DNA of 64,000 nt from Pectinatus brassicae (lineage in GTDB: Bacteria; Bacillota; Negativicutes; Selenomonadales; Selenomonadaceae), in assembly GCF_014201835.1 (NCBI RefSeq), contig NZ_JACHFH010000007.1, positions 33,380 through 97,379 on the forward strand, in the 5' to 3' direction. Below, one piece after another: positions 27,259 to 36,778 of the stretch. The first letter of the stretch is position 1, and each line of letters starts with the position of its first letter. A program made the position numbers and the translations under genes. The notes under the pieces are model-generated. The model was not told where the DNA came from, searched no databases, and saw nothing but the letters and a program-made list of their open reading frames with translations.

Positions 27259-27873
27259 ATGAAGAAAAATATATATGGAAAATATGAGCCAATCTTAGAG
27301 AATATTTTAGGTGATTTAATAAAATATATCCAGGCTTATAGTGAACAGGAAAAAGCTAAAACTAATGAAATGGCTTACGAGCATTTAATATATCGGGTGA
27401 AATCAACTCAAAGCATGATAGAAAAATGTCAGCGTAAAGGGTTGCCGATTACTGCTGAAGCGGCACTGTCGGATATGCATGATGCTATAGGTATACGTAT
27501 TGTCTGCCGTTTTATTAAGGATATATATTTAAATATTAATTATATAAAAGCTATGCCAGGCTGTCATGTCATTGAAGAAAAAGATTACATAAAGAATGTT
27601 AAGCCCAATGGATATCGCAGTTATCATATGATTGTTGAATTGACAGAACCTTATGAAGACGTAAAGGGAAGAACGCCAGGCCGTTTTTTTGCAGAGATAC
27701 AAATACGTACTATTGCCATGGATTCGTGGGCTAGTTTGGAGCATCAGATGAAGTATAAGCATGATATAAAAAATCCTAAGATGATAGAACGTGAATTAAA
27801 GCGCTGTGCAGATGAATTGGCAGCATGTGATGTATCGATGCAGACAATACGAGACTTGATTAATGCTGAATAG
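27259..27873 (+). CDS. relQ: Small alarmone synthetase (RelA/SpoT domain, RelQ-type)
   Basis: Makes (p)ppGpp from ATP and GDP/GTP without a hydrolase domain. The 204-residue protein has the synthetase core: YEHLIYRVKSTQSMIEKCQRKG, DMHDAIGIRIVCRF, NVKPNGYRSYHMIVEL, and AEIQIRTIAMDSWASLEHQMKYK with catalytic Glu. Regulatory TGS/ACT domains are absent, as in RelQ/YjbM. AGGTGA precedes the ATG. A response-regulator gene starts only 17 bases after its stop. Confidence 0.9.
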   Translation: MKKNIYGKYEPILENILGDLIKYIQAYSEQEKAKTNEMAYEHLIYRVKSTQSMIEKCQRKGLPITAEAALSDMHDAIGIRIVCRFIKDIYLNINYIKAMPGCHVIEEKDYIKNVKPNGYRSYHMIVELTEPYEDVKGRTPGRFFAEIQIRTIAMDSWASLEHQMKYKHDIKNPKMIERELKRCADELAACDVSMQTIRDLINAE

Positions 27874-27889
27874 TAAAGGAGCGCAGAAA

Positions 27890-28558
27890 ATGAAAATATT
27901 ATTGGCGGAAGATGAACATGATATGTCAGCTGCATTAGCGGCAATATTGGCTCATTCTGGTTATGAAGTGGATGCTGTATATGATGGGCAGGCAGCTGTA
28001 GAAAAAGCCCAGAGTAATGTATATGATTGTTTTATTCTCGACGTTATGATGCCTAAACTCAGTGGGGTTGATGCATTAAAATATTTGCGTGATAGTGGTG
28101 ATATAACACCAGCTATTATGTTGACGGCTAAAGCCGAAATTGATGACAGAATTACAGGTCTTGATGCCGGTGCGGATGATTATTTGACTAAGCCGTTTGC
28201 CATGGGAGAATTGTTGGCACGCATCCGTTCTATGACAAGACGTAATGATTCATATACACCAGCAAAGCTTTCTGTTAGCTCAGTGGAATTAGATATAGAA
28301 GAACAAGAATTATCCTGTAAAAATACAATTCGTTTATCAAGCAAAGAAACAAAATTAATGAAATTTTTTATGCTTAATGAAGGGAAAAAATTGCCAACAG
28401 AGATTATCTTTGCACATGTTTGGAAAGATGATAAAGAGGTAGATGAATCGATAGTCTGGGTTTATATATCGTATTTACGGGAAAAAATGGCTGCTATAGG
28501 TGCTAATATTAAAATTGAAGGCAATAAAGGTCAGGAATTTTTGTTAGCAGTAAAGTAA
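27890..28558 (+). CDS. OmpR-family response regulator
   Basis: A 222-residue two-domain regulator. The receiver (~1-115) has acidic pair AEDEHD, phospho-acceptor Asp in CFILDVMMPKLSG, TAKAE and the conserved Lys in DYLTKPFAMGELLARI. The C-terminal winged helix (~125-220) carries RLSSKETKLMKFFML and VWVYISYLREKM. AAAGGAG precedes the ATG at 27890; the open frame starting at 27863 overlaps relQ. Partner of the kinase 45 bases downstream. Confidence 0.92.
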   Translation: MKILLAEDEHDMSAALAAILAHSGYEVDAVYDGQAAVEKAQSNVYDCFILDVMMPKLSGVDALKYLRDSGDITPAIMLTAKAEIDDRITGLDAGADDYLTKPFAMGELLARIRSMTRRNDSYTPAKLSVSSVELDIEEQELSCKNTIRLSSKETKLMKFFMLNEGKKLPTEIIFAHVWKDDKEVDESIVWVYISYLREKMAAIGANIKIEGNKGQEFLLAVK

Positions 28559-28603
28559 AAAAAGTTATTCAAGTTATTGCGCTTAATGAGGAGATGATAA
28601 TTG

Positions 28604-29890
28604 ATGAATATGATAAAAAGTCTGCGCTGGAAATTTGTTTTAATTGCTACAGCGGCAGTTGTTATCATTGTTGCAGTAGTATTGGGGCTCATTAACACAA
28701 TTACTTACGTGCGTATGACAAATCAAGTAGAATCAGTGCTTTCGTATATTTCCCAAAATAGTGGTAAATTGCCTAAAAAAATACCAACTACAGATAATAG
28801 TTGGTTCAATAATACAAATTGGTTTGGTGATACAAACTGGTCGGATGATACGCCAGAATTTTCTTATCAAACACGTTTTTTTAGTGTGTTGGTTGCTCCA
28901 GATGGCTATGTACGGGAAATTAACATAAAAAATATAGCAGCTTTTACAGAAAGGGAAGCAATTGAATATGCGCAGACTACAGTACAAAAAGGCCAAAGTG
29001 TAGGTTTTTTTAAAAAAGATAGGGCCAGTTATGCTTATATGATTACCAAGAAAAATGATGGCGATTTTTTTATTGTTATTATGGATTGTACGCACGATGT
29101 TGATGCAGTAGATTCATTTATGCGTTATTCTCTTTTGGTAGGAATAGCCTGTGTAATATTATATATAATGATATTAACAGCACTATCGAAAGCACCTTTA
29201 AAACCATTTATTCGTAATATGGAAAATCAAAAAAGATTTATTACTAATGCAGGGCATGAACTTAAAACACCAATTGCCATAATTTCAACTAATACTGAAG
29301 CGATAGAACTGATTAATGGGAAAAGCCAATGGACGGAAAGCATATTAAAGCAAGTTAAGCGGTTATCTAATTTAATAAATGATCTGGTTGTGCTGTCAAA
29401 AATGGGGGAACGTTCGGCAGCAGACCTTAATATAGTGAAGTTTGATCTATCAGAGACGGTGACAGCAGTGGTTTCTTCATTTGAGCAGATAGCAAAAGAC
29501 CAAGGAAAAAATCTTTATTCCAATATTAAATCACAGCTTTATGTACAATCTGATAACAAGTGTGTATATGAGCTTGTTAATATTCTTGTGGATAATGCTG
29601 TTAAATATTGTGATGATGAGGGAACTGTTGATGTAGTACTTAGCAAGAATAAAAAGAAAACAGTAACAATATCAGTTATTAATGATTATGCTGCTGGTGC
29701 TAATATTGATTACAGTCGTTTTTTTGAAAGATTTTATCGTGGTGATGAATCACACAATAGTCAAAAAAAAGGCTATGGTATTGGACTATCCATAGCAGAA
29801 GAATTAACACAGATTATTAATGGAAAAATTAGTGTGGCATATAAAAAAGGAAAAATTGCCTTTATAGTAAAGATGACTACTGGAATATAA
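28604..29890 (+). CDS. Sensor histidine kinase with Trp/Asn-rich extracytoplasmic loop
   Basis: A 428-residue membrane kinase: TM1 (~10-32, FVLIATAAVVIIVAVVLGLI), extracytoplasmic region (~33-175), TM2 (SLLVGIACVILYIMILTAL), then HisKA with the phospho-acceptor His in NAGHELKTPIAII and HATPase (NILVDNAVKY, YGIGLSIAEEL). The loop after TM1 has a repeat-like NSWFNNTNWFGDTNWSDDT. There is no HAMP domain. GAGGAG supports the ATG at 28604. The signal is unknown; pairs with the upstream regulator. Confidence 0.92.
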   Translation: MNMIKSLRWKFVLIATAAVVIIVAVVLGLINTITYVRMTNQVESVLSYISQNSGKLPKKIPTTDNSWFNNTNWFGDTNWSDDTPEFSYQTRFFSVLVAPDGYVREINIKNIAAFTEREAIEYAQTTVQKGQSVGFFKKDRASYAYMITKKNDGDFFIVIMDCTHDVDAVDSFMRYSLLVGIACVILYIMILTALSKAPLKPFIRNMENQKRFITNAGHELKTPIAIISTNTEAIELINGKSQWTESILKQVKRLSNLINDLVVLSKMGERSAADLNIVKFDLSETVTAVVSSFEQIAKDQGKNLYSNIKSQLYVQSDNKCVYELVNILVDNAVKYCDDEGTVDVVLSKNKKKTVTISVINDYAAGANIDYSRFFERFYRGDESHNSQKKGYGIGLSIAEELTQIINGKISVAYKKGKIAFIVKMTTGI

Positions 29891-29896
29891 AAAGGA

Positions 29897-30613
29897 GTGT
29901 TTAAAATTATTTATACAATACCATTATTTTTTGAAAAGGGCGATATTAAAGTTGAAATAAATCCTGTCTTGATTGAAGATAAGGATAAAATGTATTTGGT
30001 GGATGCAGGCTATCCAGGTTTTTTACAGGATATTGAAAAGTTTTTTGCCCAAAAAGGGTTAAATATGAGTGCTTTAACAGGTGTAATAATTACCCATCAG
30101 GATCATGACCATATGGGGGCATCCGCTGAGCTGGAAAAAAAATATCCGGCAGTCACTATATATTCATCAGAAAAAGAACTTCCCTATGTTCTTGGTAAAG
30201 AAAAGTCATTGCGTCTTTGTCAGGCTGAAGAACAGCAGTTTGAGCAGGCATTTATTGATACATTAAAAGAGGTGCCTCATCCCGTTGATGCAGTTGCTAT
30301 TACGCCAGATAGTTTTTCTGGTACAGCCATTGAAATAATAGAAACACCGGGACATACGCCAGGACATATTTCTGTATATATTGGATCAGAAAAAACATTA
30401 ATTAGCGGTGATTTGCTTGTTGTAAAAGATGGAAAATTATGCATTGCCAATGAAATTTTTGCCTTAGATAAACCTACAATAATAGAATCAATAAAAAAAC
30501 TGCTTGATTATAATATTGATACGATAATCTGTTATCATGGCGGAATATACAAAAGTGCTAATATAAAGAATGAATTACAAGAAATAATAAAAAAAGGCTA
30601 TATTAAATTATAA
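29897..30613 (+). CDS. MBL-fold hydrolase with non-ATG start
   Basis: A 238-residue metallo-beta-lactamase-fold hydrolase with ITHQDHDHMG, IIETPGHTPGHIS and LISGDLLV metal motifs, close to glyoxalase II-like proteins. No ATG lies near the N-terminus. The GTG at 29897 partly overlaps AAAGGAG, which is too close; an ATT three codons later would have an ideal eight-base spacing. The gene follows the kinase by six bases, so it belongs to the relQ-regulator-kinase operon. Substrate unknown. Confidence 0.82.
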   Translation: MFKIIYTIPLFFEKGDIKVEINPVLIEDKDKMYLVDAGYPGFLQDIEKFFAQKGLNMSALTGVIITHQDHDHMGASAELEKKYPAVTIYSSEKELPYVLGKEKSLRLCQAEEQQFEQAFIDTLKEVPHPVDAVAITPDSFSGTAIEIIETPGHTPGHISVYIGSEKTLISGDLLVVKDGKLCIANEIFALDKPTIIESIKKLLDYNIDTIICYHGGIYKSANIKNELQEIIKKGYIKL

Positions 30614-30705
30614 AATAACAAAAGAGAGCAATTGGCTATTATCGATAAATAATGGCTCTTAGTAATAACTTAAATAGATATATAACAAAATTTAATTTAT
30701 AATGC

Positions 30706-30740
30706 AAAAACCGTAGAAATTTTAAATTTCTACGGTTTTT
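30706..30740. terminator. Terminator between MBL hydrolase and MFS gene
   Basis: AAAAACCGTAGAAATTT and its complement meet around one base, flanked by A- and T-runs; serves both converging genes. Confidence 0.85.
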
Positions 30741-30773
30741 TATAGGGGGGTATAAATTATTATGAAAAAAATT

Positions 30774-31952
30774 TTAATTTATATCGGATTTAGATTTAAA
30801 CATTGAAAAGATGATGATAATACCAAAAAGTGCAGCTATAAAGCCACATAAAAAGGTTGAGGCATAATTAAAATGATCGGCTATAATTCCACCTATAGGA
30901 GCAGAAAAGGCATAAGATACATCCTGAAACATGGAAAATCCCCCAAGGGCTGTGGCTCGTTGATCAGGACTTACTTTTTTTATAACTTCTACACCCATCG
31001 CTGGATATATCATTGAACAACCAAGGCCTGTGAGCAAAGCGCCAGATAATGCAATAAGGTAATTGGGGGCAATCCATATACATCCTTGCCCGATTGCTTC
31101 AACAATAAGGGATACAAAGGCAATTTTTGTACCACCAATTTTATCAGGCAAAGTACCGAAGAAAATACGACTTATTACAAAACCAAGGCCAAATAATGAT
31201 AGGCCAACGCCAGCATATGGCCAATTATGACTTTTGAAATAAAGGGTAATAAATGCGCCTAAAAGAGCGAACCCTATGCCTTGAAGTGATACCGCCATTC
31301 CATGCTTCCAGATTTTTAATAAAAGACGGGCAAAAGACTGTTTGTTGGTATTAATACTATGTACAAAAGTTTCCGGCGATTTGTAAAATACCATAATTCC
31401 AATAATAGGCATTACTGCCGATGCTAACATAACAGCTTCAAAGCCAAAATAATTATAAAGGACAATACCAATGGGACTACCTAGGGCAAAAGCACCATAC
31501 ATAGCCATACCCATAATTGCCAGTATCTTTCCAGAATTTACAGGTCCTAAATAAGAAAAATGCCAATTTGATATGCCCACTACAGACATACTTTCACCAA
31601 ATCCCAGAATTAAGCGCCCTACAATAAGAATAATAAAGGCTGTGGATACACCGAAGGTTTTTAACGAAGCAATCAGACAGATAAAAGCGGCTAGAACGTA
31701 TAATAGAAATCCGAACATAAAACATTTTTTGCTGCTTTTAGTATCAGCAAATGTTCCAGCATATTTTCTTGATAAAATTGTTGATACAAAAGAAATGCCA
31801 ACGGCGGCACCACCTAACCAATTTGGTAAATGCAGGCTTTCTTTGACAAAAATTGGTACAATGGGAAGGGCCATAGCAACAGACAGATACGTTATAAGCA
31901 TTGTTATGCCAAATTTAGTAAGATTTTGTTTCAATGAAATGTTTTTTTTCAT
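30774..31952 (-). CDS. MFS transporter (YhhS/arabinose-efflux type)
   Basis: Twelve-helix major-facilitator exporter of 392 residues with the loop 2-3 pattern SRKYAGTFADTKSSKK and GRLILGFGESM in helix 5, features of the YhhS/YfcJ group. The physiological substrate is not known. GAGGAG lies eight bases before the ATG. It follows mscL on the same strand but a terminator intervenes. Confidence 0.8.
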   Translation of the reverse strand: MKKNISLKQNLTKFGITMLITYLSVAMALPIVPIFVKESLHLPNWLGGAAVGISFVSTILSRKYAGTFADTKSSKKCFMFGFLLYVLAAFICLIASLKTFGVSTAFIILIVGRLILGFGESMSVVGISNWHFSYLGPVNSGKILAIMGMAMYGAFALGSPIGIVLYNYFGFEAVMLASAVMPIIGIMVFYKSPETFVHSINTNKQSFARLLLKIWKHGMAVSLQGIGFALLGAFITLYFKSHNWPYAGVGLSLFGLGFVISRIFFGTLPDKIGGTKIAFVSLIVEAIGQGCIWIAPNYLIALSGALLTGLGCSMIYPAMGVEVIKKVSPDQRATALGGFSMFQDVSYAFSAPIGGIIADHFNYASTFLCGFIAALFGIIIIFSMFKSKSDIN

Positions 31953-31996
31953 AGTTTATTCTCCTCTTGATAATTCTACCAACCAAAAAAGAGCAA

Positions 31997-32038
31997 CAAA
32001 AAAACGCACTCTCCCCTTTTCAGGCTGGACAGTGCGTT
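31997..32038 (-). terminator. Terminator of mscL
   Basis: ACGCACT pairs with AGTGCGT, with an inner TCC/GGGA helix, followed on the minus strand by seven T. First read as a leader element of the MFS gene, but it directly follows the mscL stop. Confidence 0.7.
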
Positions 32039-32084
32039 GGTTTACGTTAACGCTTACGAAATATAAGATGATAATATCATTATT

Positions 32085-32567
32085 TTATTTATCCGTCAAC
32101 ATGTTAATATTTTCAGCAGTATTTTTTTTATTAAGGATAGAGGTGCAATGAGGACAACGGGTAGCCTCTTTATGTATAGGTTGATAGCAATAAGGACAAA
32201 GACGGGAATCAGTTTTGCTAGCAGGTTTTTTAGGAAATAATCGATTTATTTGTTTGACGAAAATAAATATGGCAAAAGCTACAATTATAAATTGAATTAT
32301 TGCATCGATGAAATTACCGTAAGCAATTACAGGTACATTGGCTTGTTGGGCTTCTTGCAGAGTATAAATACGTTTATTGGTAAGATTAAAAAAGAAATTG
32401 GAAAATTTTATACCGCCAAATAATAAGCCGAATGGCGGCATGATGATATCTGAAACGAGCGAACTGACAATTTCATTAAATGATGCTCCGATAATAACAC
32501 CAATAGCTAAATCCATTACATTACCACGCATGGCAAATTGGCTAAATTCATCAACAAACTTTTTCAT
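32085..32567 (-). CDS. mscL: Large-conductance mechanosensitive channel with C-terminal zinc ribbon
   Basis: Homopentameric channel that releases solutes on hypo-osmotic shock. The core is typical: [28 protein letters not shown] (TM1 gate), a periplasmic loop, then [25 protein letters not shown] (TM2). The protein is 160 residues and ends in an extra domain with [18 protein letters not shown], a two-knuckle zinc ribbon not present in classical MscL. AGGAG is 11 bases before the ATG. Confidence 0.93.
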   Translation of the reverse strand: MKKFVDEFSQFAMRGNVMDLAIGVIIGASFNEIVSSLVSDIIMPPFGLLFGGIKFSNFFFNLTNKRIYTLQEAQQANVPVIAYGNFIDAIIQFIIVAFAIFIFVKQINRLFPKKPASKTDSRLCPYCYQPIHKEATRCPHCTSILNKKNTAENINMLTDK

Positions 32568-32707
32568 ATAACAATCGTCTCCTTTATAAAAACATTATAT
32601 AAATAATTCCATGTTATAGAAAAAAATCCTGTACAAATAAAATATAAACCATAATTATATTAATGATAAGAAAACATAAAAAAAATAATATATTTTAGGG
32701 ATTAATA

Positions 32708-32737
32708 TTGACAATATAGTCGGGCATTATATATAAT
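32708..32737 (+). promoter_or_regulatory. pflB promoter
   Basis: TTGACA (32708-32713), 18-base spacer, TATAAT (32732-32737), upstream of the ZTP aptamer. Confidence 0.7.
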
Positions 32738-32770
32738 AAAAATACAGTATATATAAGATAATATACAGTA

Positions 32771-32838
32771 AATACAGAACTGGCGGAGTTGTGGGTTACC
32801 ACGGGGGACTGTATTTCTTAAAGCCGGCCGCCTGGGCA
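32771..32838 (+). promoter_or_regulatory. ZTP riboswitch (pfl motif)
   Basis: Conserved elements are present: ACTGGCGGAG, GTGGGTTACCACGGGGGA and the 3' GCCGCCTGGGCA block. This class senses ZTP/ZMP, signals of low 10-formyl-tetrahydrofolate. Ligand binding is known to open expression; here it precedes pyruvate formate-lyase, a source of formate for formyl-THF. Confidence 0.92.
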
Positions 32839-32867
32839 GAATACATTTGCTCAGGCGGCTTTTTTTT
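32827..32867 (+). terminator. ZTP-riboswitch expression platform terminator
   Basis: GCCGCCTGGGC of the aptamer's last helix can instead pair with GCTCAGGCGGC (32849-32859), followed by eight T. Confidence 0.9.
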
Positions 32868-32936
32868 GTCTATCCTGAAAATGTATTTTTAAGTGTTTTT
32901 TACTGGATGATATCCAGATTGAAGGAGGACGTATTT

Positions 32937-35168
32937 ATGAATAACTATTGGAATGGATTTAAAGATGGCAATTGGCAGCAGCAAATTGATGTAAGAAATT
33001 TTATTCAGGAAAATTATACACCATATGAAGGCAGTGAAGATTTTCTTGTTGATAAAACAAAAAAGACAGAGATAGTTTGGGACAAATGTAAATTATTATT
33101 GTCGCAAGAACGGGAAAAAAATGGGGTACTCGATGTAGATTCTAATACAGTATCTACAATTACATCACATGCGCCAGGCTATATTGATAAGGATAATGAA
33201 GTTATCGTTGGTTTACAGCTTGATGCACCGTTGAAACGTGGACTTGTTCTCAGCGGTGGGTTACGTATGGCGCAGCAGGCCTGCAATGAATATGGCTACA
33301 AACTTAATCCTGAACTCGAAAAAATATATTCTAAATATGTAAAAACTCATAATGAAGCTGTATTTTCCTTATATACACCAGAAATGCGTAAGGTTCGTTC
33401 ACTCGGATTGTTGACAGGTTTGCCTGATGCCTATGGGCGAGGCAGAATAATAGGCGATTATCGTCGTATTGCCCTTTATGGTATAGACTATTTGATTGAA
33501 CAAAAACAAAATGATAGAGAAAATTTATTTTCTGGGGAAATATCAGAAGAAAAAGCCCGCTCACGTGATGAAATTGCTCAGCAGATTGCAGCCCTAAAAG
33601 CAATAAAAAAAATGGCAGCTGCTTATGGTTTTGATATAAGCTGCCCGGCCAAAAATACCAGAGAAGCCGTACAATGGATATACTTTGGTTATTTAGCTGC
33701 TGTAAAAAATCAAAATGGGGCGGCAATGTCGATTGGACGTGTATCAACATTTATTGATATTTATATTGAACGTGATCTTAAAAACGGCATATTGACAGAA
33801 GCAGCTGCGCAGGAAATTATTGATCAATTTGTGATTAAATTAAGACTCATCCGTATGCTGCGTACACCAGAATATAATGAACTATTTGCAGGTGATCCTC
33901 TTTGGGTAACTGAAGTTATTGGCGGTATGGGAGAAGATGGGCGGACCTTAGTAACAAAAACATCCATGCGTACTTTGCATACTCTCAATAATTTAGGACC
34001 GGCTCCGGAACCTAATATAACAATTTTATGGTCGAAAAAATTACCAGCAGCATTTAAGCGATTTGCGTCAATAATATCAATAAAGACAAGTGCTGTGCAG
34101 TATGAAAATGATGAAGTAATGCGCCCGGTATTTGGTGATGATTATGGCATTGCCTGCTGTGTATCAGCTATGAAACTAGGCAAAATGATGCAGTTCTTTG
34201 GGGCAAGGGCAAATTTAGCCAAAGCATTGTTATTAGCAATTAATGGCGGCAAGGACGAAAAAACTAATAAACAGCTGGCACCCCAAATGCCATTGCCGCA
34301 AGGTGAATATTTAGACTATGACGATGTAAGGAAAAAATATTCGGAAGTTTTAGCATGGCTGGCAGGTGTTTACGTTAATACCATGAATGTTATTCATTAT
34401 TCGCATGACAGGCATGCTTATGAAGCAGAACAAATGGCATTGCATGATAGTAAGGTTGCGCGGCTCATGGCTTTTGGCATAGCAGGGCTTTCTGTAGCAG
34501 TGGATTCACTTAGTGCAATAAAGTATGCTAAAGTTAAGCCAATACGTGATGAAAATGGAGTTGCTGTTGATTTTGCCATTGAAGGGGATTTTCCTAAATA
34601 TGGCAATAATGATTCTAGAGTAGATAGTTTTGCTAAAGAAATAACACATGAGTTTATTACGGAACTAAAAAAACATCCGGCTTACCGTAATGCTGAGCAT
34701 ACACTCTCAATACTGACAATCACGTCAAATGTAGTATATGGCAAAAAAACAGGTGCTACACCTGATGGTAGAAAATCAGGGCAACCATTGGCACCTGGTG
34801 CCAATCCAATGCACGGACGTGATAAAGCGGGGGCATTAGCTGCAATGAAATCGGTAGCCAATATATCTTATGATGACTGTCGTGATGGGATATCCTATAC
34901 ATTTTCTATAATTCCTGAAGCTTTGGGAAAAACAGATGAAATACGGGAAAAGAATCTTACAGCACTGCTTGATGGCTATAGCAATTGTAATGCACATCAT
35001 ATTAATGTAAATGTACATGACCGTTCTACATTAAAGGATGCTATGGAGCATCCAGAAAAATATCCGCAGCTTACTATTCGTGTTTCTGGTTACGCTGTTA
35101 ATTTTATTAAGCTTGATCGTGAGCATCAGCAGGAAGTTATTGACCGCACATTCTATGAAGCAATATAA
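32937..35168 (+). CDS. pflB: Pyruvate formate-lyase (glycyl radical enzyme)
   Basis: Cleaves pyruvate with CoA to acetyl-CoA and formate under anaerobiosis. The 743-residue protein carries the catalytic Cys-Cys pair in [11 protein letters not shown], the middle segments [21 protein letters not shown] and YNNDSRVD-like region, and the C-terminal glycyl-radical loop [11 protein letters not shown]. The frame opens 90 bases earlier, through the terminator region, but AAGGAGG eight bases before 32937 fixes the start. Regulated by the ZTP riboswitch; its activase is next. Confidence 0.97.
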   Translation: MNNYWNGFKDGNWQQQIDVRNFIQENYTPYEGSEDFLVDKTKKTEIVWDKCKLLLSQEREKNGVLDVDSNTVSTITSHAPGYIDKDNEVIVGLQLDAPLKRGLVLSGGLRMAQQACNEYGYKLNPELEKIYSKYVKTHNEAVFSLYTPEMRKVRSLGLLTGLPDAYGRGRIIGDYRRIALYGIDYLIEQKQNDRENLFSGEISEEKARSRDEIAQQIAALKAIKKMAAAYGFDISCPAKNTREAVQWIYFGYLAAVKNQNGAAMSIGRVSTFIDIYIERDLKNGILTEAAAQEIIDQFVIKLRLIRMLRTPEYNELFAGDPLWVTEVIGGMGEDGRTLVTKTSMRTLHTLNNLGPAPEPNITILWSKKLPAAFKRFASIISIKTSAVQYENDEVMRPVFGDDYGIACCVSAMKLGKMMQFFGARANLAKALLLAINGGKDEKTNKQLAPQMPLPQGEYLDYDDVRKKYSEVLAWLAGVYVNTMNVIHYSHDRHAYEAEQMALHDSKVARLMAFGIAGLSVAVDSLSAIKYAKVKPIRDENGVAVDFAIEGDFPKYGNNDSRVDSFAKEITHEFITELKKHPAYRNAEHTLSILTITSNVVYGKKTGATPDGRKSGQPLAPGANPMHGRDKAGALAAMKSVANISYDDCRDGISYTFSIIPEALGKTDEIREKNLTALLDGYSNCNAHHINVNVHDRSTLKDAMEHPEKYPQLTIRVSGYAVNFIKLDREHQQEVIDRTFYEAI

Positions 35169-35203
35169 AAATGAATTTTTTATTATAGCGAAAGGAAAAT
35201 ACA

Positions 35204-35932
35204 GTGAAGGGGTATTATCATTCCAGAGAAACATTTGGAACAGTTGATGGTAAAGGAATTCGTTATGTACTTTTTTTAGCAGGATGTAATTTGCAATGCG
35301 CGTTTTGCCATAACCCTGATACATGGAAACAAGGCAATAGATTAATTGATAGCGAAGAAGTACTACATGAGGTAGAGGAATATCGAAGCTTTTATGAAGC
35401 TTCGGGTGGGGGCATTACTGTTAGTGGTGGGGAACCGTTATTACAGCCGGATTTTGTTGCTGAACTTTTTCAATTATGTCAGGAAAATAAAATTTCAACT
35501 ACATTGGATACCTCTGGTTCTGGTGCCAAAGCAGCAATAATGAAAATACTGCCCTATACAGATCATGTTCTTTTTTCTTTAAAAGCGGGTACAGAATCGC
35601 TGCATAAAAAACTTACAGCAGGAAATTCCAATAAAAATATTATCGAGAACTTGAAAATTATCGCCAAAAGAAAACCAGTAACATTGCGTTATGTTATACT
35701 CCCGGGGATTACAGACTCTGCCTTGGAAATAGCAGCACTTATCAAGATAATACATTCATTGGAAGCAATAGATTTAGCTGTAGATATATTACCTTATCAT
35801 AAAATGGGGATCTCTAAATGGAAAGAATTGGGTATGAAATATTTACTGGCTGATGTAAATACACCAACTGCTCATGAAATTATGGCAGTAAAAGATAAAA
35901 TAAAAGCTTCTGGTATAAAACTGGCACATTAA
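35204..35932 (+). CDS. pflA: Pyruvate formate-lyase activating enzyme (radical SAM)
   Basis: Installs the glycyl radical on PflB. The 242-residue protein has the FeS/SAM motif GCNLQCAFCHNPDTW (CxxxCxxC), ASGGGITVSGGEPLLQ and LPYHKMGISKWKELG. The start is GTG with AAAGGA eight bases upstream. It follows pflB by 35 bases as an operon. Confidence 0.96.
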   Translation: MKGYYHSRETFGTVDGKGIRYVLFLAGCNLQCAFCHNPDTWKQGNRLIDSEEVLHEVEEYRSFYEASGGGITVSGGEPLLQPDFVAELFQLCQENKISTTLDTSGSGAKAAIMKILPYTDHVLFSLKAGTESLHKKLTAGNSNKNIIENLKIIAKRKPVTLRYVILPGITDSALEIAALIKIIHSLEAIDLAVDILPYHKMGISKWKELGMKYLLADVNTPTAHEIMAVKDKIKASGIKLAH

Positions 35933-35990
35933 AATTAATAATAGCTAGTAAAAGAGGGCTGTTGCATGTATGATATATTAATGATTCAAT

Positions 35991-36130
35991 CCAAAAGGCT
36001 CCCATGTAGGGGAGCTGGCAGCTTTAGCTGACTGAGGGGTTAAAACTCTTTTTCACTGATTTATAGTGCCACCTTTACTATGCTGTAGCTCTTAATGCTT
36101 TAGCATTTTAGAGATACAGTATACACCGTG
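35991..36130. repeat. Structured intergenic repeat element
   Basis: Between pflA and the acetyltransferase lies a GC-richer, non-coding patch of ~140 bases. It has a GCTCCC/GGGGAGC hairpin, CAGC/GCTG hairpin, the string GCTGACTGAGGGGTT and an imperfect ~45-base hairpin (36077-36123). Very similar GGGGAGCTGGCAGC...GCTGACTGAGGGG units recur between genes of many clostridial and Negativicutes genomes. Only one copy is in this window. Confidence 0.55.
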
Positions 36131-36154
36131 TAGGGAAGACTTTAAAATTACAAA

Positions 36155-36204
36155 AAAAGAGGTCTGTCACACATATTTATTAATGTGCGACAGACCCCTT
36201 TTTT
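36155..36204 (-). terminator. Terminator of the acetyltransferase gene
   Basis: GGTCTGTC and GACAGACC with an inner CACAT/ATGTG pair; minus-strand tail TCTTTTTTTG. Confidence 0.8.
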
Positions 36205-36214
36205 ATATAGATAT

Positions 36215-36652
36215 TTATAAAGTAAGCAGCATTTCAATATGAGGTATATCACATTCAAGAAATTCGTCTGAAACCTGTTGGAAGCCGGCTTTTTCATACA
36301 TTTTTTTAACGTATACCTGGGCAGCAATTCTTATTTTATCGGCATGCATTTGTTCTTTAGCAACTTGTATTCCATAAGCAACTATTTTATTACCCAAACC
36401 ACAATGACGTTTTGTTGTTAGAACTCGTCCAATAGCGACCTCGGGAAAGGAAATCCCCTTATCGATTACTCGTAGATAGGCTTTTACACCGGATTCATCT
36501 CGTAAAAATACATGATAGGCATGAAAATCTTTGTCATCAAGATCCTGGTCTAAGCAGTGTTGTTCCACAACAAATACAGCAAGGCGTGCTTTTATTATTT
36601 CATAAAGCTCAATAGTTGATAATTCTTCAAAACGTTTGATGACTAGTTCCAT
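36215..36652 (-). CDS. GNAT acetyltransferase, ElaA type
   Basis: A 145-residue acetyl-CoA-dependent N-acetyltransferase of the ElaA group: IKARLAVFVVEQHCLDQDLDDKD near the N-terminus, AYLRVIDKG, IGRVLTTKRHCGLGNKIVAYGI (acetyl-CoA loop) and YEKAGFQQVSDEFLECDIPHIEM. Acceptor unknown. GGAGG lies seven bases before the ATG. It has its own terminator. Confidence 0.85.
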   Translation of the reverse strand: MELVIKRFEELSTIELYEIIKARLAVFVVEQHCLDQDLDDKDFHAYHVFLRDESGVKAYLRVIDKGISFPEVAIGRVLTTKRHCGLGNKIVAYGIQVAKEQMHADKIRIAAQVYVKKMYEKAGFQQVSDEFLECDIPHIEMLLTL

Positions 36653-36778
36653 GTGGCGGCCTCCTAAAAGAATAAAATAAATTTAAATGAAAATAATGGA
36701 GTAATTGTATCATGCGATATAGAATAAAAGCAAGGTGAAGTTATGATTTATTCTATATTATTTATGGAGGGATTAATT

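Noticed and set aside
31990..32045. Structured leader before the MFS transporter, possibly a riboswitch
   Set aside because: It directly follows the mscL stop and has a plain stem plus T-run; no conserved riboswitch block is present. Taken as the mscL terminator.
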